From JBCCJA01 sp039045975 (lineage in GTDB: Bacteria > Planctomycetota > Planctomycetia > Planctomycetales > Planctomycetaceae): a stretch of 64,000 nt of DNA. A model generated the notes under the pieces. It saw nothing but the letters and a program-made list of their open reading frames with translations. It did no database searches and was not told the DNA's origin. The position numbers were made by a program, and so were the translations under genes. Each line of letters begins with the position of its first letter. Within the stretch, counting starts at the first letter, position 1. The stretch covers positions 1 through 64,000 of the forward strand of contig JBCCJA010000016.1 of assembly GCA_039045975.1 (NCBI GenBank), written 5' to 3'. This document shows, in pieces, positions 36,585 through 44,941 of this stretch.

Positions 36585-37895
36585 TCAGCCGATCCCGAGC
36601 TTCGCCCGGACGGCGTGGTCCAACACGTCGCGGACCGGTTCGGAAGGCACGCGGTCGAACACCTGCTGGAAGAACCCGCCGACGATCATGTGCATCGCCT
36701 CCTGACGGCCGACGCCGCGGGCCATCGCGTAGAAAATCTGCTCCTCGTCGACGCGACCGGTCGTCGCCCCGTGCGTGCAGCGGACGTCGTCGGCTTCGAT
36801 CTCGAGCCCCGGGATCGAGTCGCTCCGCGCGTTGTCCGAGAGCATCAAGGAGTCGCAGCGCTGATACCCGTCGGTCCGCTGCGCCTCCTCCTCGACCTTG
36901 ATCATGCCCCGCCAGACGGCCTTCGAGCGGTCGCGAAGGACTGTCTTGTAAAGCAAGTCTGACCGGCAGTCGGCCGCGTTGTGGGTCTGCTCCGTGTAAT
37001 ACGACAGCTGCTGCCGCTTCGTCGTAAATGTCGCCCCGCTGACGACCGCCTCGGCCCCGCGGCCGTCGAGATGGATGTCTTGATGAATGTGCGCGGTCCG
37101 CGCCCCCAACCCGCCGACGACCCACTGCAGGCGGCCGTCACGGCCGACCCGCCCACACTGGTGCGCGAAGTGGAACGAATTCGCGTTCCAGTTCTGCAAT
37201 TGCACATAGCGCAAATCGGCCCCGCTCCCGACGAGTAACTCGACCGCCCCGATGTGCAATCCCGCCTCCGCGACGGTCGACGCCGTCTCCTCGAGCAGCG
37301 TCGCCGACGCCCCGTCTTCGACCACGACGAGCGTGTGCGACAAGTCGGCCACGCCGCCGCCTGTGATCGCGATCAGGCTGTGCAGTGGCGCCTCGATCGA
37401 CACGCCGCTCGGCACGATCAACGCCGTACCGCCCGTCCAGAACGCCGCGTGCCAAGCCGCGAAACGGCCGTCTTCCGGCTTCACCGCCTCAGTCATCAGT
37501 AACGACTCGAGTCGGTCGGCGTGATCGCGGACGACGTTATCGAGGTCGCCGAAGATCACCCCTTTCGATCGCAATTCGTCGGCCAGACGCGAGTCCGAAA
37601 CGTGTCCGTCGACATGGGTCACCCGGCCCGCGAATTCCGTCGACTCGCCCAGCCGGGTCGCCAGCGGCGTCGCCTTCGTCGCGGCCGCCGACAGACCGAA
37701 GCCCTCCGGATGAAACGTTCGCAGCTCGAGCCGACGAAACTCTTCCGGGTCGAGAGGCTCCGCCGCGAAGCGTTCATAGAGGGCGAAGGCTTCTCTCCTC
37801 CGCTCGGTCAGCCACGCCGGCTCGTCACGCGACGCCAGAAATTTCTCGAAGACTTCTTCGGTGAAAGAGGCGGGCAGGGCCGGGGCGACGGTCAT
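36585..37895 (-). CDS. sufD: Fe-S cluster assembly protein SufD
   Basis: Scaffold partner of SufB in the SufBC2D complex, cytoplasmic, 436 residues. The C-terminal beta-helix core is clear: ERLILIV-type strands, GRGAEAVVSGATFTTKRQQL, then the family block DNARSDSIPGLEIEADDVRCTHGATTGRVDEEQIFY. The latter includes the conserved His of CTHGA that helps cluster assembly. It is clearly SufD rather than SufB because the SufB-specific Cys stretch is missing. An 80-residue gene sits between it and sufB. Confidence 0.9.
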   Translation of the reverse strand: MTVAPALPASFTEEVFEKFLASRDEPAWLTERRREAFALYERFAAEPLDPEEFRRLELRTFHPEGFGLSAAATKATPLATRLGESTEFAGRVTHVDGHVSDSRLADELRSKGVIFGDLDNVVRDHADRLESLLMTEAVKPEDGRFAAWHAAFWTGGTALIVPSGVSIEAPLHSLIAITGGGVADLSHTLVVVEDGASATLLEETASTVAEAGLHIGAVELLVGSGADLRYVQLQNWNANSFHFAHQCGRVGRDGRLQWVVGGLGARTAHIHQDIHLDGRGAEAVVSGATFTTKRQQLSYYTEQTHNAADCRSDLLYKTVLRDRSKAVWRGMIKVEEEAQRTDGYQRCDSLMLSDNARSDSIPGLEIEADDVRCTHGATTGRVDEEQIFYAMARGVGRQEAMHMIVGGFFQQVFDRVPSEPVRDVLDHAVRAKLGIG

Positions 37896-37928
37896 GGCAA
37901 GGCTTTCTGGAGGTCCCGGTCCGGACGT

Positions 37929-38171
37929 TCAATCTTCGTCAGACTTAAAATCGATGTCGAACAACGAGGCGGCGGCCACGCCCGCCATGTGTAAATACCG
38001 CAGCGAAAACTCACGGCCGCGGTCGGGATCAATCACCAGCAGTCGATTCGACCCTGCCGCCGCCAACTCCGGATGACGCACGACGAACGTTTCACCGCTC
38101 GACATTGCGACTTCGAACGGTTCGAACGGCTCGGCCCGCATCAGCTTTACGAGTTCGTCACGCACGAGCAT
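37929..38171 (-). CDS. Small conserved hypothetical protein in suf operon
   Basis: An 80-residue soluble protein of unknown function. The pattern (a short helix, PFEPFEVAMSSGETFVVRHPE, then a beta-rich second half) resembles small proteins that are frequent in planctomycete genomes, often in many copies. It lies between sufB and sufD with gaps of 32 and 33 bases on the same strand, so it is co-transcribed with them. No Cys is present, so it does not itself carry a cluster. A role in Fe-S assembly is not shown. Confidence 0.72.
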   Translation of the reverse strand: MLVRDELVKLMRAEPFEPFEVAMSSGETFVVRHPELAAAGSNRLLVIDPDRGREFSLRYLHMAGVAAASLFDIDFKSDED

Positions 38172-38185
38172 CGGTCCCGCCCGGG

Positions 38186-38220
38186 TCAGCCGACCGAACC
38201 TTATCAGCCGACCGAACCTT
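38186..38220. repeat. 17-bp direct repeat at the end of sufB
   Basis: The 17-base unit occurs at 38186-38202 and again at 38204-38220, an 18-base period. The second unit contains the sufB stop codon and last codons, so the end of the gene has been duplicated downstream of its own stop. Confidence 0.85.
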
Positions 38221-39628
38221 CCATCTGGAGTTCGATCAGCTTGTTCATCTCGACCGCATATTCCATCGGCAGCTCTTTCACGAGCGGCTCGACGAACCCG
38301 GTGACGATCATCGCGGAAGCTTCCGCTTCGGTCAGACCGCGGCTCATCAGATAGAACAGCTGCTCTTCGGCGATCTTGGAGACCGACGCCTCGTGCTCGA
38401 TCGCGACGTCTTCCTGTTCGACCTCGATATACGGGATCGTGTCGGACTTCGAATCGGAGTCGAGGATCAACGCGTCACAGACGACGTTCGACTTACACCG
38501 CGTCGCCCCCTTCATGACCTTCACGAGGCCGCGGTAACTCGCCTTACCGCCACCCTTGGAGATCGACTTCGAGATGATCCGGCTCGACGTATCGGGCGCC
38601 TCGTGGACCATCTTCGCGCCGGCGTCCTGGTGCTGACCGGTGTTGGCGAACGCGATCGACAGCGTCTCGCCGCGTGCGCCCGGCTCCTTCAGGTGGATCG
38701 CCGGGTACTTCATCGTCACCTGTGAGCCGAGGTTGCCGTCGACCCACTCCATGACCGAGTCCCCGTACGCGAAGGCCCGCTTCGTGACGAGGTTGTAGAC
38801 GTTGTTCGACCAGTTCTGGATCGTCGTGTAGCGGAACCGACCGCCCCGTTTGACGACGATCTCGACGTTCGCCGAGTGCAAACTGTCGGACGTGTAACTC
38901 GGTGCGGTACAGCCCTCGACATAATGGGCCGACGCACCCTCGTCGATGATGATCAGCGTCCGCTCGAATTGGCCCATGTTCTCGCTGTTGATGCGGAAAT
39001 AGGCCTGCAGCGGGAAGTCGATGCTCACGCCCGGCGGGACGTAAATGAACGAGCCGCCCGACCACACGGCCGAATTGAGCGCCGCGAACTTGTTGTCCTG
39101 ATACGGTATAACCGTCCCGAAATACTCTTTAAAAAGTTCTTCGTGGTCACGTAGCCCGCTGTCGGTATCGAGGAAGATCACGCCCTTGTCGGCGAGGTCC
39201 TGCTTCAGTGACCCGTAGACGACTTCCGACTCGTACTGCGCCTTCACCCCCGCGAGCAGATTTTTCTGCTCGGCCTCGGGAATGCCGAGCTTGTTGTACG
39301 TGTCCCGGATCTCGTCGGGCACATCGTCCCAACTCTTCTCTTGGCGGTCCGAGGCCCGCATGAAGTAGAAGATGTCCTGGAAATCGATGCCGTCGAGGTC
39401 GCCGCCCCACTTCGGCATCGGACGGCTCTCGAAATGTGCCAACGAGTCGAGGCGGTACTGCCGCATCCACGCCGGCTCGTTCTTCATTTCGGAGATCTGG
39501 CCGACGATCTCACGGTCGAGGCCCTTCCGACTTTTAAAGACGTAATTGTCGGTCGAGTCGTGGAAGCCGAATTTATAATCGCCGATCGAGACGTCGGCTT
39601 TCTCAACCGGAATCGTGTCGGTCGCCAT
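38204..39628 (-). CDS. sufB: Fe-S cluster assembly protein SufB
   Basis: Main scaffold of the SufBC2D complex on which clusters are built. At 474 residues it has the usual size. Recognisable blocks are YVPPGVSIDFPLQAYFRI, GCTAPSYTSDSLHSANVEI (with a conserved Cys), NWSNNVYNLVTKRA, and the C-terminal SKSDTIPYIEVEQEDVAIEHEASVSKI-type stretch near residue 400. Strong similarity along the whole chain leaves little doubt. sufC is 78 bases upstream. The last codons are duplicated just after the stop (see repeat). Confidence 0.94.
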   Translation of the reverse strand: MATDTIPVEKADVSIGDYKFGFHDSTDNYVFKSRKGLDREIVGQISEMKNEPAWMRQYRLDSLAHFESRPMPKWGGDLDGIDFQDIFYFMRASDRQEKSWDDVPDEIRDTYNKLGIPEAEQKNLLAGVKAQYESEVVYGSLKQDLADKGVIFLDTDSGLRDHEELFKEYFGTVIPYQDNKFAALNSAVWSGGSFIYVPPGVSIDFPLQAYFRINSENMGQFERTLIIIDEGASAHYVEGCTAPSYTSDSLHSANVEIVVKRGGRFRYTTIQNWSNNVYNLVTKRAFAYGDSVMEWVDGNLGSQVTMKYPAIHLKEPGARGETLSIAFANTGQHQDAGAKMVHEAPDTSSRIISKSISKGGGKASYRGLVKVMKGATRCKSNVVCDALILDSDSKSDTIPYIEVEQEDVAIEHEASVSKIAEEQLFYLMSRGLTEAEASAMIVTGFVEPLVKELPMEYAVEMNKLIELQMEGSVG

Positions 39629-39706
39629 AACTTCACTCGTTCGAAAGAGACGTGTTTTCAGTCTGTCGTCAATTCACCTGATTCGCCGCTGTTCCGTCCT
39701 TAACGC

Positions 39707-40519
39707 TCACACCGCTTCGGCCTTCTGCTTCGCTTCTTCTTCGGCGGCGGCCTCCGGATGTCGCTCGCGGACGCCGGCATAACCGTGCTCGTGCAGCTCT
39801 TTGGCCAACTCCGCGTCGCCGGTTTCGACGATCCGTCCTGCCAGCATCACGTGCGTGTGCTGCGGCACGTTGTATTCCAGCAGCCGGTCGTGGTGCGTGA
39901 TGATGAGCACGCCCATGTCGCCCCCGGCGAGTTTCGCGACGCCCTCGCTGACGACGTTCACGGCGTCGGTGTCGAGGCCGCTGTCGGTCTCGTCGAGGAC
40001 GGCGAAACGCGGCTTGAGCATCGCCATCTGGACGATCTCCATCCGCTTCTTCTCGCCGCCAGAGAAACCCTCGTTGAGGTACCGCCGGGCGAACGCCCGA
40101 TCGACGCCTAGCGTGTCGAGGTGCTCGTACAGTTCCTTGCGGAACTCCCGCATCGGCATCAGGTCGTCGCCCTCTTTGCGGTCGGGGTTCCGCACGTTAG
40201 AGACCGCGTGCCGCAGAAAGTCGGCAACCTTCACGCCCGGGATCACGACCGGGTACTGAAACGCGAGATACAGCCCGAGTCTCGCACGCTCGGCGGCATC
40301 GAGTTCGTTCAACTCGGCCCCGTCGATCGTCACCGACCCGGCGGTGATGTCGTACAGCGGATGCCCCGCCAAGGCGTACGCGAGCGTGCTCTTGCCCGAT
40401 CCGTTGGGCCCCATCAGGGCGTGGACCTCTCCGGGCCGGATCGCCAGATCGACGCCCCGAAGGATCGGCGTCTCGCCGACCGAGACGTGCAGGTTTTCGA
40501 CGATCAGTTCGCTACTCAT
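39707..40519 (-). CDS. sufC: Fe-S assembly ATPase SufC
   Basis: ABC-type ATPase of the SufBC2D complex, 270 residues. Walker A is GPNGSGKST, the signature is FSGGEKKRMEI (FSGG in place of LSGG, typical of SufC), and Walker B ends in DETDSGLD, whose ETDSGLD wording is diagnostic of SufC. LIITHHDRLL gives the switch His. The ATG at 40519 has GAGGG five bases upstream; a GTG at 40531 is less likely. The C-terminal tail is Ala/Glu-rich. nuoB is 98 bases upstream. Confidence 0.94.
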   Translation of the reverse strand: MSSELIVENLHVSVGETPILRGVDLAIRPGEVHALMGPNGSGKSTLAYALAGHPLYDITAGSVTIDGAELNELDAAERARLGLYLAFQYPVVIPGVKVADFLRHAVSNVRNPDRKEGDDLMPMREFRKELYEHLDTLGVDRAFARRYLNEGFSGGEKKRMEIVQMAMLKPRFAVLDETDSGLDTDAVNVVSEGVAKLAGGDMGVLIITHHDRLLEYNVPQHTHVMLAGRIVETGDAELAKELHEHGYAGVRERHPEAAAEEEAKQKAEAV

Positions 40520-40617
40520 CTGATCCCTCACAACGGCTGGCTTCAGGCTGGCATTCGGAGTGTATGACCGACAGACACGGACGACCCCGGGGGCCGCTCG
40601 CAGATTCCTCTAAAAAC

Positions 40618-41163
40618 TCAGACCGCTTCGGCGGTCACGGCCCGCCCCTCGTGATGCGGGACCGGCAAAGCACCCGTTCCGCGGGTCCATTTTTTGGACC
40701 GGATCTTGTCCTGCACCCGCATGATGCCTTCGAGCAGGGCCTCGGGACGCGGCGGGCAGCCGGGGACATAGACGTCGACCGGGACGACCAGGTCGACCCC
40801 TTTGACGACGTGATAGCCGTATTTGAAATAAGGCCCACCGCCGATCGTGCAGGCCCCCATCGCGATTACATATTTAGGATCGGGCATCTGCTCATATAAA
40901 CGCCGGACCCGACTCGCCATTTTGTGGGTGACGGTACCGGCGACGATCATCAGGTCGGACTGACGCGGCGTCGCGCGGAACGCGCCGCAGCCGAACCGCT
41001 CCAAGTCGTACTTACTCGCCCCGACGGCCATCATCTCGATCGCACAGCAGGCGATGCCGAACGTCATCGGCCAGATCGCCGACTGGGCGCCCCAGTTGAG
41101 CGCCTGTTCGACCGTCGTCGTCACGACGTTTTCTTCGAAGCGCTTTTCGGCCCAAGGAGCCAT
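40618..41163 (-). CDS. nuoB: NADH-quinone oxidoreductase subunit B (NuoB)
   Basis: Carries the N2 4Fe-4S cluster next to the quinone site of complex I, 181 residues. All four cluster cysteines are present: Cys39-Cys40 (GIACCAIEMMA), Cys105 (MGACTIGGG) and Cys136 (VPGCPPRPEAL). No other complex I gene is nearby. Its ATG overlaps the stop of the sufR-like regulator (ATGA), so the two are translationally coupled and read into sufC. A stand-alone NuoB in a suf operon may reflect a demand for cluster supply, or a NuoB paralogue in another enzyme (inference). Confidence 0.88.
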   Translation of the reverse strand: MAPWAEKRFEENVVTTTVEQALNWGAQSAIWPMTFGIACCAIEMMAVGASKYDLERFGCGAFRATPRQSDLMIVAGTVTHKMASRVRRLYEQMPDPKYVIAMGACTIGGGPYFKYGYHVVKGVDLVVPVDVYVPGCPPRPEALLEGIMRVQDKIRSKKWTRGTGALPVPHHEGRAVTAEAV

Positions 41164-41813
41164 CAGGACGCCCCCCCGTTGCCGATCACCGCCAGCCCTG
41201 CCGGAGCCGGGACGAATTCGCAGCAGGAGTCGCCCGACATGCAGCAGTTCTTCAACACCATCTCCGTCCCGAGCACACGCTGGAACACCTCACGCTCCAA
41301 CTCGCACAGGTGCCGGTCCTGCTCCGCGAGGTCGTGATAGGGGCACGAGACTTCTTGCAGTGCCGGGCCGTCCGGGCCTTCGACCATCTGGACGTCGAAA
41401 CCGAAGTTCCGCAGGGCCTCGCCGAGCTGGGCCATCCGCGTCGCCAGGTCGCCGTCGCCGACCTCTGCCCCGTAACGCTCCGACAGGGCCTTCGCCATGT
41501 GATCGAGCGCGGCCGCCCGCACCGCCTCGTCCGACGACGAGCACAGCTCCCGCCAGAGCACGGTCGCGAGCTCTTCGTAGTTCTCACGCAGACGCCGCCG
41601 GCCCGCGTTCGTGATCGCGTAGTCGTACCGCGGCCGCCCGCGGCCCTGCTTCACGGCGACCCGCTCGACCGAGTCCGCCGCCTGAAACCGCGACAGCCGC
41701 TGACGGATGGCGGTCGGCGTCACATGGAAGTGATCGCACAAGCTGTCCACCGACATCGGCCCGGAGGAGGCCAACACCCGTAGAAACTCGCGGTCGTGTT
41801 CGTCGATGGACAT
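41163..41813 (-). CDS. SufR-like Fe-S-sensing transcriptional regulator
   Basis: A 216-residue ArsR/DeoR-type winged-helix repressor heading the suf operon. The HTH is at about 8-50 (SVDSLCDHFHVTPTAIRQRL), followed by the wing KQGRGRPRYDYAITNAG. Cysteines in the C-terminal half (Cys157, Cys170, Cys190/191, Cys197/198) begin with the C-x12-C spacing of cyanobacterial SufR, which binds a 4Fe-4S cluster and represses suf when Fe-S supply is sufficient. Autoregulation of this operon is likely (inference). The ATG at 41813 is used; the much longer open frame to 42407 is a shadow over the transporter gene. Confidence 0.85.
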   Translation of the reverse strand: MSIDEHDREFLRVLASSGPMSVDSLCDHFHVTPTAIRQRLSRFQAADSVERVAVKQGRGRPRYDYAITNAGRRRLRENYEELATVLWRELCSSSDEAVRAAALDHMAKALSERYGAEVGDGDLATRMAQLGEALRNFGFDVQMVEGPDGPALQEVSCPYHDLAEQDRHLCELEREVFQRVLGTEMVLKNCCMSGDSCCEFVPAPAGLAVIGNGGAS

Positions 41814-42029
41814 TCGCCATACCACAGAATTGTGGCCGGTGCTGATCGCACGAATCACACGAGTATACGGTAAACCGCGATTATTCACAGCCCGGGATGC
41901 GGCAAATGGCGGCACACGATCCGGCGGTTTCCACCGGTTTTTGCTATCGTGCCGCCGCACCGAACGAGACGCCTCCCGACGGCCGCCGTGACCGAATCCC
42001 CCAACGAATCGACGTCTCCCGACCGCGAA

Positions 42030-43622
42030 ATGACAGGACCGGAGGCCGCCGGCCCGGCCGACGGCTGGAAGAGCCGCATAGGGGTGATCCTGGCGGTCGC
42101 CGGATCGGCCGTCGGGCTCGGGAATTTCCTGAGGTTCCCCGGACAGGCCGCTCAGAACGGCGGCGGGGCTTTCTTGCTGCCTTACTTCATCTCGCTGCTG
42201 ATCCTCGGCATCCCGCTGGCGTGGGCCGAATGGACGATCGGTCGGTACGCGGGGCAACGTGGATTCACGTCGGCCCCCGGCATCTTCTCTGTCCTCTGCC
42301 GCGACCTGCGGGCCCGCTACCTCGGCGTCCTCGGCCTGCTGATCCCGCTCGTGATCTACATGTACTACGTAGTGATCGAGGCATGGTGCCTGGCGTACGC
42401 GTGGCATTACCTGGTCGGCACCGAACTACTGGTCGGCAAAGAGGGCGACGTCGGCGAGTTCTTCGACGGCCTCGTCGGCGTCAAAACCGACGGCAGTCTT
42501 TTCGGTGACGGCGGTCGCACGCTGCTGGTCATCGTCGGCCTGACGTTCGTGCTGAATTTCGTGCTGATTTACCGCGGGGTCGGGAAGGGGATCGAGCTGT
42601 TCTGCAAGACGGCGATCCCGCTGATGGTTGTGCTCGCCGTCATCGTTCTGATCCGGGTGTTGACGCTCCCGGCCGACACGCCCGGAACCGACGGCCGCTC
42701 CGTCACCGACGGCCTCGGCTTCATGTGGAACCCCGACACGTCCGCGTTGACCGACCCGAAGACCTGGCTCGCCGCCGCCGGACAGATCTTCTTCAGCCTC
42801 TCGGTCGGCTTCGGCGTCGTGATCAACTACTCGAGCTATCTGTCGAAGCGCGACGACGTCGCGCGGTCGGGCCTGACGGCCTGCTCCATGAACGAGTTTT
42901 TCGAGGTCTGCCTCGGCGGACTGATCACGCTGCCGGCCGCGTTCATTTTTCTCGGGGCCGCCGCCGGCGGGATGGGCACGTTCGGGCTCGGGTTCAACGC
43001 CTTGCCCGAGGTGTTCCTGACGATGCCCGGGGGCCAGTTCTTCGGCTTCGCCTGGTTCTTCATGCTGTTCACCGCCGCGATGACGAGCAGCATCTCGATG
43101 CTGCAGCCGGTGATCGCGTTCCTGGAGGAAGGCTTCGACCTGCCGCGGCCGGCTTCGGCGGCGATCCTCGGGCTGATCGGGCTCGGCGGGAGCGCGTTCG
43201 TGCTCTACTTCTCGGCCGGACTGACGGCGCTCGACACGCTCGATTTCTGGGTCGGCACGTTCGCGATCTTCCTGCTCGCGATGGCCCAGTCGGTGATCTA
43301 CGGCTGGGTCTTCGGCGTCGAACGCGGCCACCGCGAGATGCACCTCGGTTCCCACATCCGCGTGCCCTTCTTCGTGCAGCTGATCCTGAAGTACGTCGTC
43401 CCGCTCTACATGGGCGTGATCTTCGTCGCGTTCTGCGTCCAGAACGCGCCGGGATACGTGACCGCACTAAGCGATAAGGTCTCCGCGCAACTGTCGATCG
43501 GCCTGATCGTCGCCGTGATCGCCTTCCTCGCCCTGATGACACACCTGGCCGGAAACCGCTGGCAGAGTTCCGGACGCTGGCAGGCCGCCCTCGACGCCCC
43601 GATCGACACCCCGGAGGACTGA
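42030..43622 (+). CDS. Sodium-dependent transporter of the NSS/SNF family
   Basis: Inner-membrane Na+-coupled symporter of the neurotransmitter:sodium symporter family, about 530 residues with 11-12 hydrophobic segments. The first segment has the sodium-site motif AVAGSAVGLGNFLRFPG. Substrates in bacteria are usually amino acids; the one here is unknown. The start is uncertain: ATG 42030 is chosen, while GTG at 41988 or 41949 would add 14 or 27 polar residues; none has a clear Shine-Dalgarno. It is divergent from the suf operon. A tiny membrane protein gene follows 4 bases after the stop. Confidence 0.88.
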   Translation: MTGPEAAGPADGWKSRIGVILAVAGSAVGLGNFLRFPGQAAQNGGGAFLLPYFISLLILGIPLAWAEWTIGRYAGQRGFTSAPGIFSVLCRDLRARYLGVLGLLIPLVIYMYYVVIEAWCLAYAWHYLVGTELLVGKEGDVGEFFDGLVGVKTDGSLFGDGGRTLLVIVGLTFVLNFVLIYRGVGKGIELFCKTAIPLMVVLAVIVLIRVLTLPADTPGTDGRSVTDGLGFMWNPDTSALTDPKTWLAAAGQIFFSLSVGFGVVINYSSYLSKRDDVARSGLTACSMNEFFEVCLGGLITLPAAFIFLGAAAGGMGTFGLGFNALPEVFLTMPGGQFFGFAWFFMLFTAAMTSSISMLQPVIAFLEEGFDLPRPASAAILGLIGLGGSAFVLYFSAGLTALDTLDFWVGTFAIFLLAMAQSVIYGWVFGVERGHREMHLGSHIRVPFFVQLILKYVVPLYMGVIFVAFCVQNAPGYVTALSDKVSAQLSIGLIVAVIAFLALMTHLAGNRWQSSGRWQAALDAPIDTPED

Positions 43623-43626
43623 CGAC

Positions 43627-43731
43627 ATGACCCCCGCCGGCTGGACGATCATGGCCCTCTCGATCGGCACCGTGCTGACGACGCTCGGGTTCTGCCTCTA
43701 CCGCGTCCTCACCCTGCCGCCCGCCGAATGA
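43627..43731 (+). CDS. MetS-like small subunit of the NSS transporter
   Basis: A 34-residue protein with one hydrophobic helix (about 6-27, GWTIMALSIGTVLTTLGFCL) and a short polar tail. It begins 4 bases after the transporter stop codon. In Corynebacterium the NSS transporter MetP needs a small partner, MetS, encoded in the same position, and many bacterial NSS genes have such a companion. Length, topology and spacing all fit. The gene is too short for ordinary gene finders. Confidence 0.72.
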   Translation: MTPAGWTIMALSIGTVLTTLGFCLYRVLTLPPAE

Positions 43732-43735
43732 CCCC

Positions 43736-43815
43736 GTTTAGCCGGTCCCGTTAGGGAGCGCGTCGGCCTGCGATCACTGCGCCCGGGGCGCGCTCCCTAC
43801 CGGGACCGGCTAAAC
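43736..43815. repeat. 27-bp long-stem inverted repeat after the NSS transporter
   Basis: Arms 43736-43762 and 43789-43815 match at 26 of 27 positions; the one mismatch can pair as G-U. The loop is 26 bases. It starts 4 bases after the small-subunit stop and ends 8 bases before the aldo/keto reductase start. It could terminate the upstream transcript, and it may overlap the promoter or leader of the next gene. Confidence 0.85.
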
Positions 43816-43823
43816 TTCCGCAC

Positions 43824-44837
43824 ATGAACCGCAAGCGCATCGGCAAATCGTCCCTCGTCGTCACCGACCTCTGCCTCGGGACGATGACCTTCGGCTCGAC
43901 CTGCGAGGAGGCCGAGGCCTTCCGCATCCTCGACCGATCCGCCGAGGCCGGGATCGATTTCCTCGATACGGCCGAGATCTACGCCGTCCCGCCCGACGAA
44001 CGCTGGGTCTTCGAGACCGAAAAAATCGTCGGCAAGTGGCTCGCGAAGCAGGACCGCGACCGCTTTATCGTCGCCACGAAGTTCTGCGGCCCGGGCCACG
44101 GCTGGTTCGCCCCGCCGGTCCGCAACGGCAAGACCGGCGTCGACCGCCACCACATCCGCGTCGCGATCGAGGGCAGCCTCAAGCGGCTCCAGACAGACTA
44201 TATCGACCTCTACCAGACCCACTGGCCCGACCACGAGTTCGAGTACGAACAGACCCTCGAAGCCCTCACCGAACTCGTCGACGAGGGCAAGGTCCGCTAT
44301 CTCGGCTCTTCCAACGAGACGGCCTGGGGCGTGATGAAGGCCGAGGCGGTCGCGAACGCCCACGGCTTGCGTCGCTACGACTCGGTCCAGAACAACTACA
44401 GCCTCGTTAACCGCCGCTTCGAGGACGCGTTGGCCGACATTTGCCGCCGCGAGCAGATCTCGCTGCTGCCCTACTCGCCCCTCGGCGGCGGCGTCTTGAC
44501 CGGCAAGTACAACGAAGGCTGGCCCGACGGGGCCCGCTTCACGACCTACCGCACCTTCGGCCCGCGGCAGCTGAAGCAGTCGGAGCGGTTCGTCAACGAA
44601 AAGTCGAAGGCCGTAGCCCGCGAACTCGCCCCGCTCGCCGCCGAGGCGGGCTGGTCGCTCGCCGCCATGTGCCTCGCCTGGACCCGCCACCGCGACTTCG
44701 TGGCGAGCAGCATCTTCGGCGTGAACACCGTCGCCCAACTTGAAGAGTTGCTCCCGGCCGGCGACATCGACTTCGACGAAGACCTGCTCGCGAAGATCGA
44801 CGAAGTCTGCGCCCGCCATCTCTATCCGCTCGGGTAG
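43824..44837 (+). CDS. Aldo/keto reductase
   Basis: NADPH-dependent carbonyl reductase, 337 residues. The catalytic tetrad is visible: Asp48 and Tyr53 (FLDTAEIYA), Lys86 (VATKF) and His133 (LYQTHWPD). The start LGTMTFGS and the Ser-Asn block GSSNETAWG are typical of the YhdN/Tas subfamily. The physiological substrate is unknown. ATG 43824 follows the long palindrome by 8 bases. The stop codon TAG lies within the left arm of the next palindrome. Confidence 0.9.
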   Translation: MNRKRIGKSSLVVTDLCLGTMTFGSTCEEAEAFRILDRSAEAGIDFLDTAEIYAVPPDERWVFETEKIVGKWLAKQDRDRFIVATKFCGPGHGWFAPPVRNGKTGVDRHHIRVAIEGSLKRLQTDYIDLYQTHWPDHEFEYEQTLEALTELVDEGKVRYLGSSNETAWGVMKAEAVANAHGLRRYDSVQNNYSLVNRRFEDALADICRREQISLLPYSPLGGGVLTGKYNEGWPDGARFTTYRTFGPRQLKQSERFVNEKSKAVARELAPLAAEAGWSLAAMCLAWTRHRDFVASSIFGVNTVAQLEELLPAGDIDFDEDLLAKIDEVCARHLYPLG

Positions 44838-44918
44838 GGTCCGCTGTGCGGGCCGTGCATTGCGCTCCGGTCTTTGAGAAACATGGTCACAGGAAACGAC
44901 CCGCACAGCGGACCCTAC
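44834..44918. repeat. 22-bp long-stem inverted repeat after the aldo/keto reductase
   Basis: Arms 44834-44855 and 44897-44918 match at 21 of 22 positions, again with a mismatch that can wobble-pair, around a 41-base loop. The left arm contains the stop codon of the reductase gene (44835-44837). It probably terminates or stabilises the mRNA. Confidence 0.85.
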
Positions 44919-44941
44919 AAACTCTTATTTTGTCTTGCCTC

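Noticed and set aside
44846..44941. N-terminal extension of the Old Yellow Enzyme homologue
   Set aside because: It would translate the long palindrome; the family N-terminus begins at 44942.
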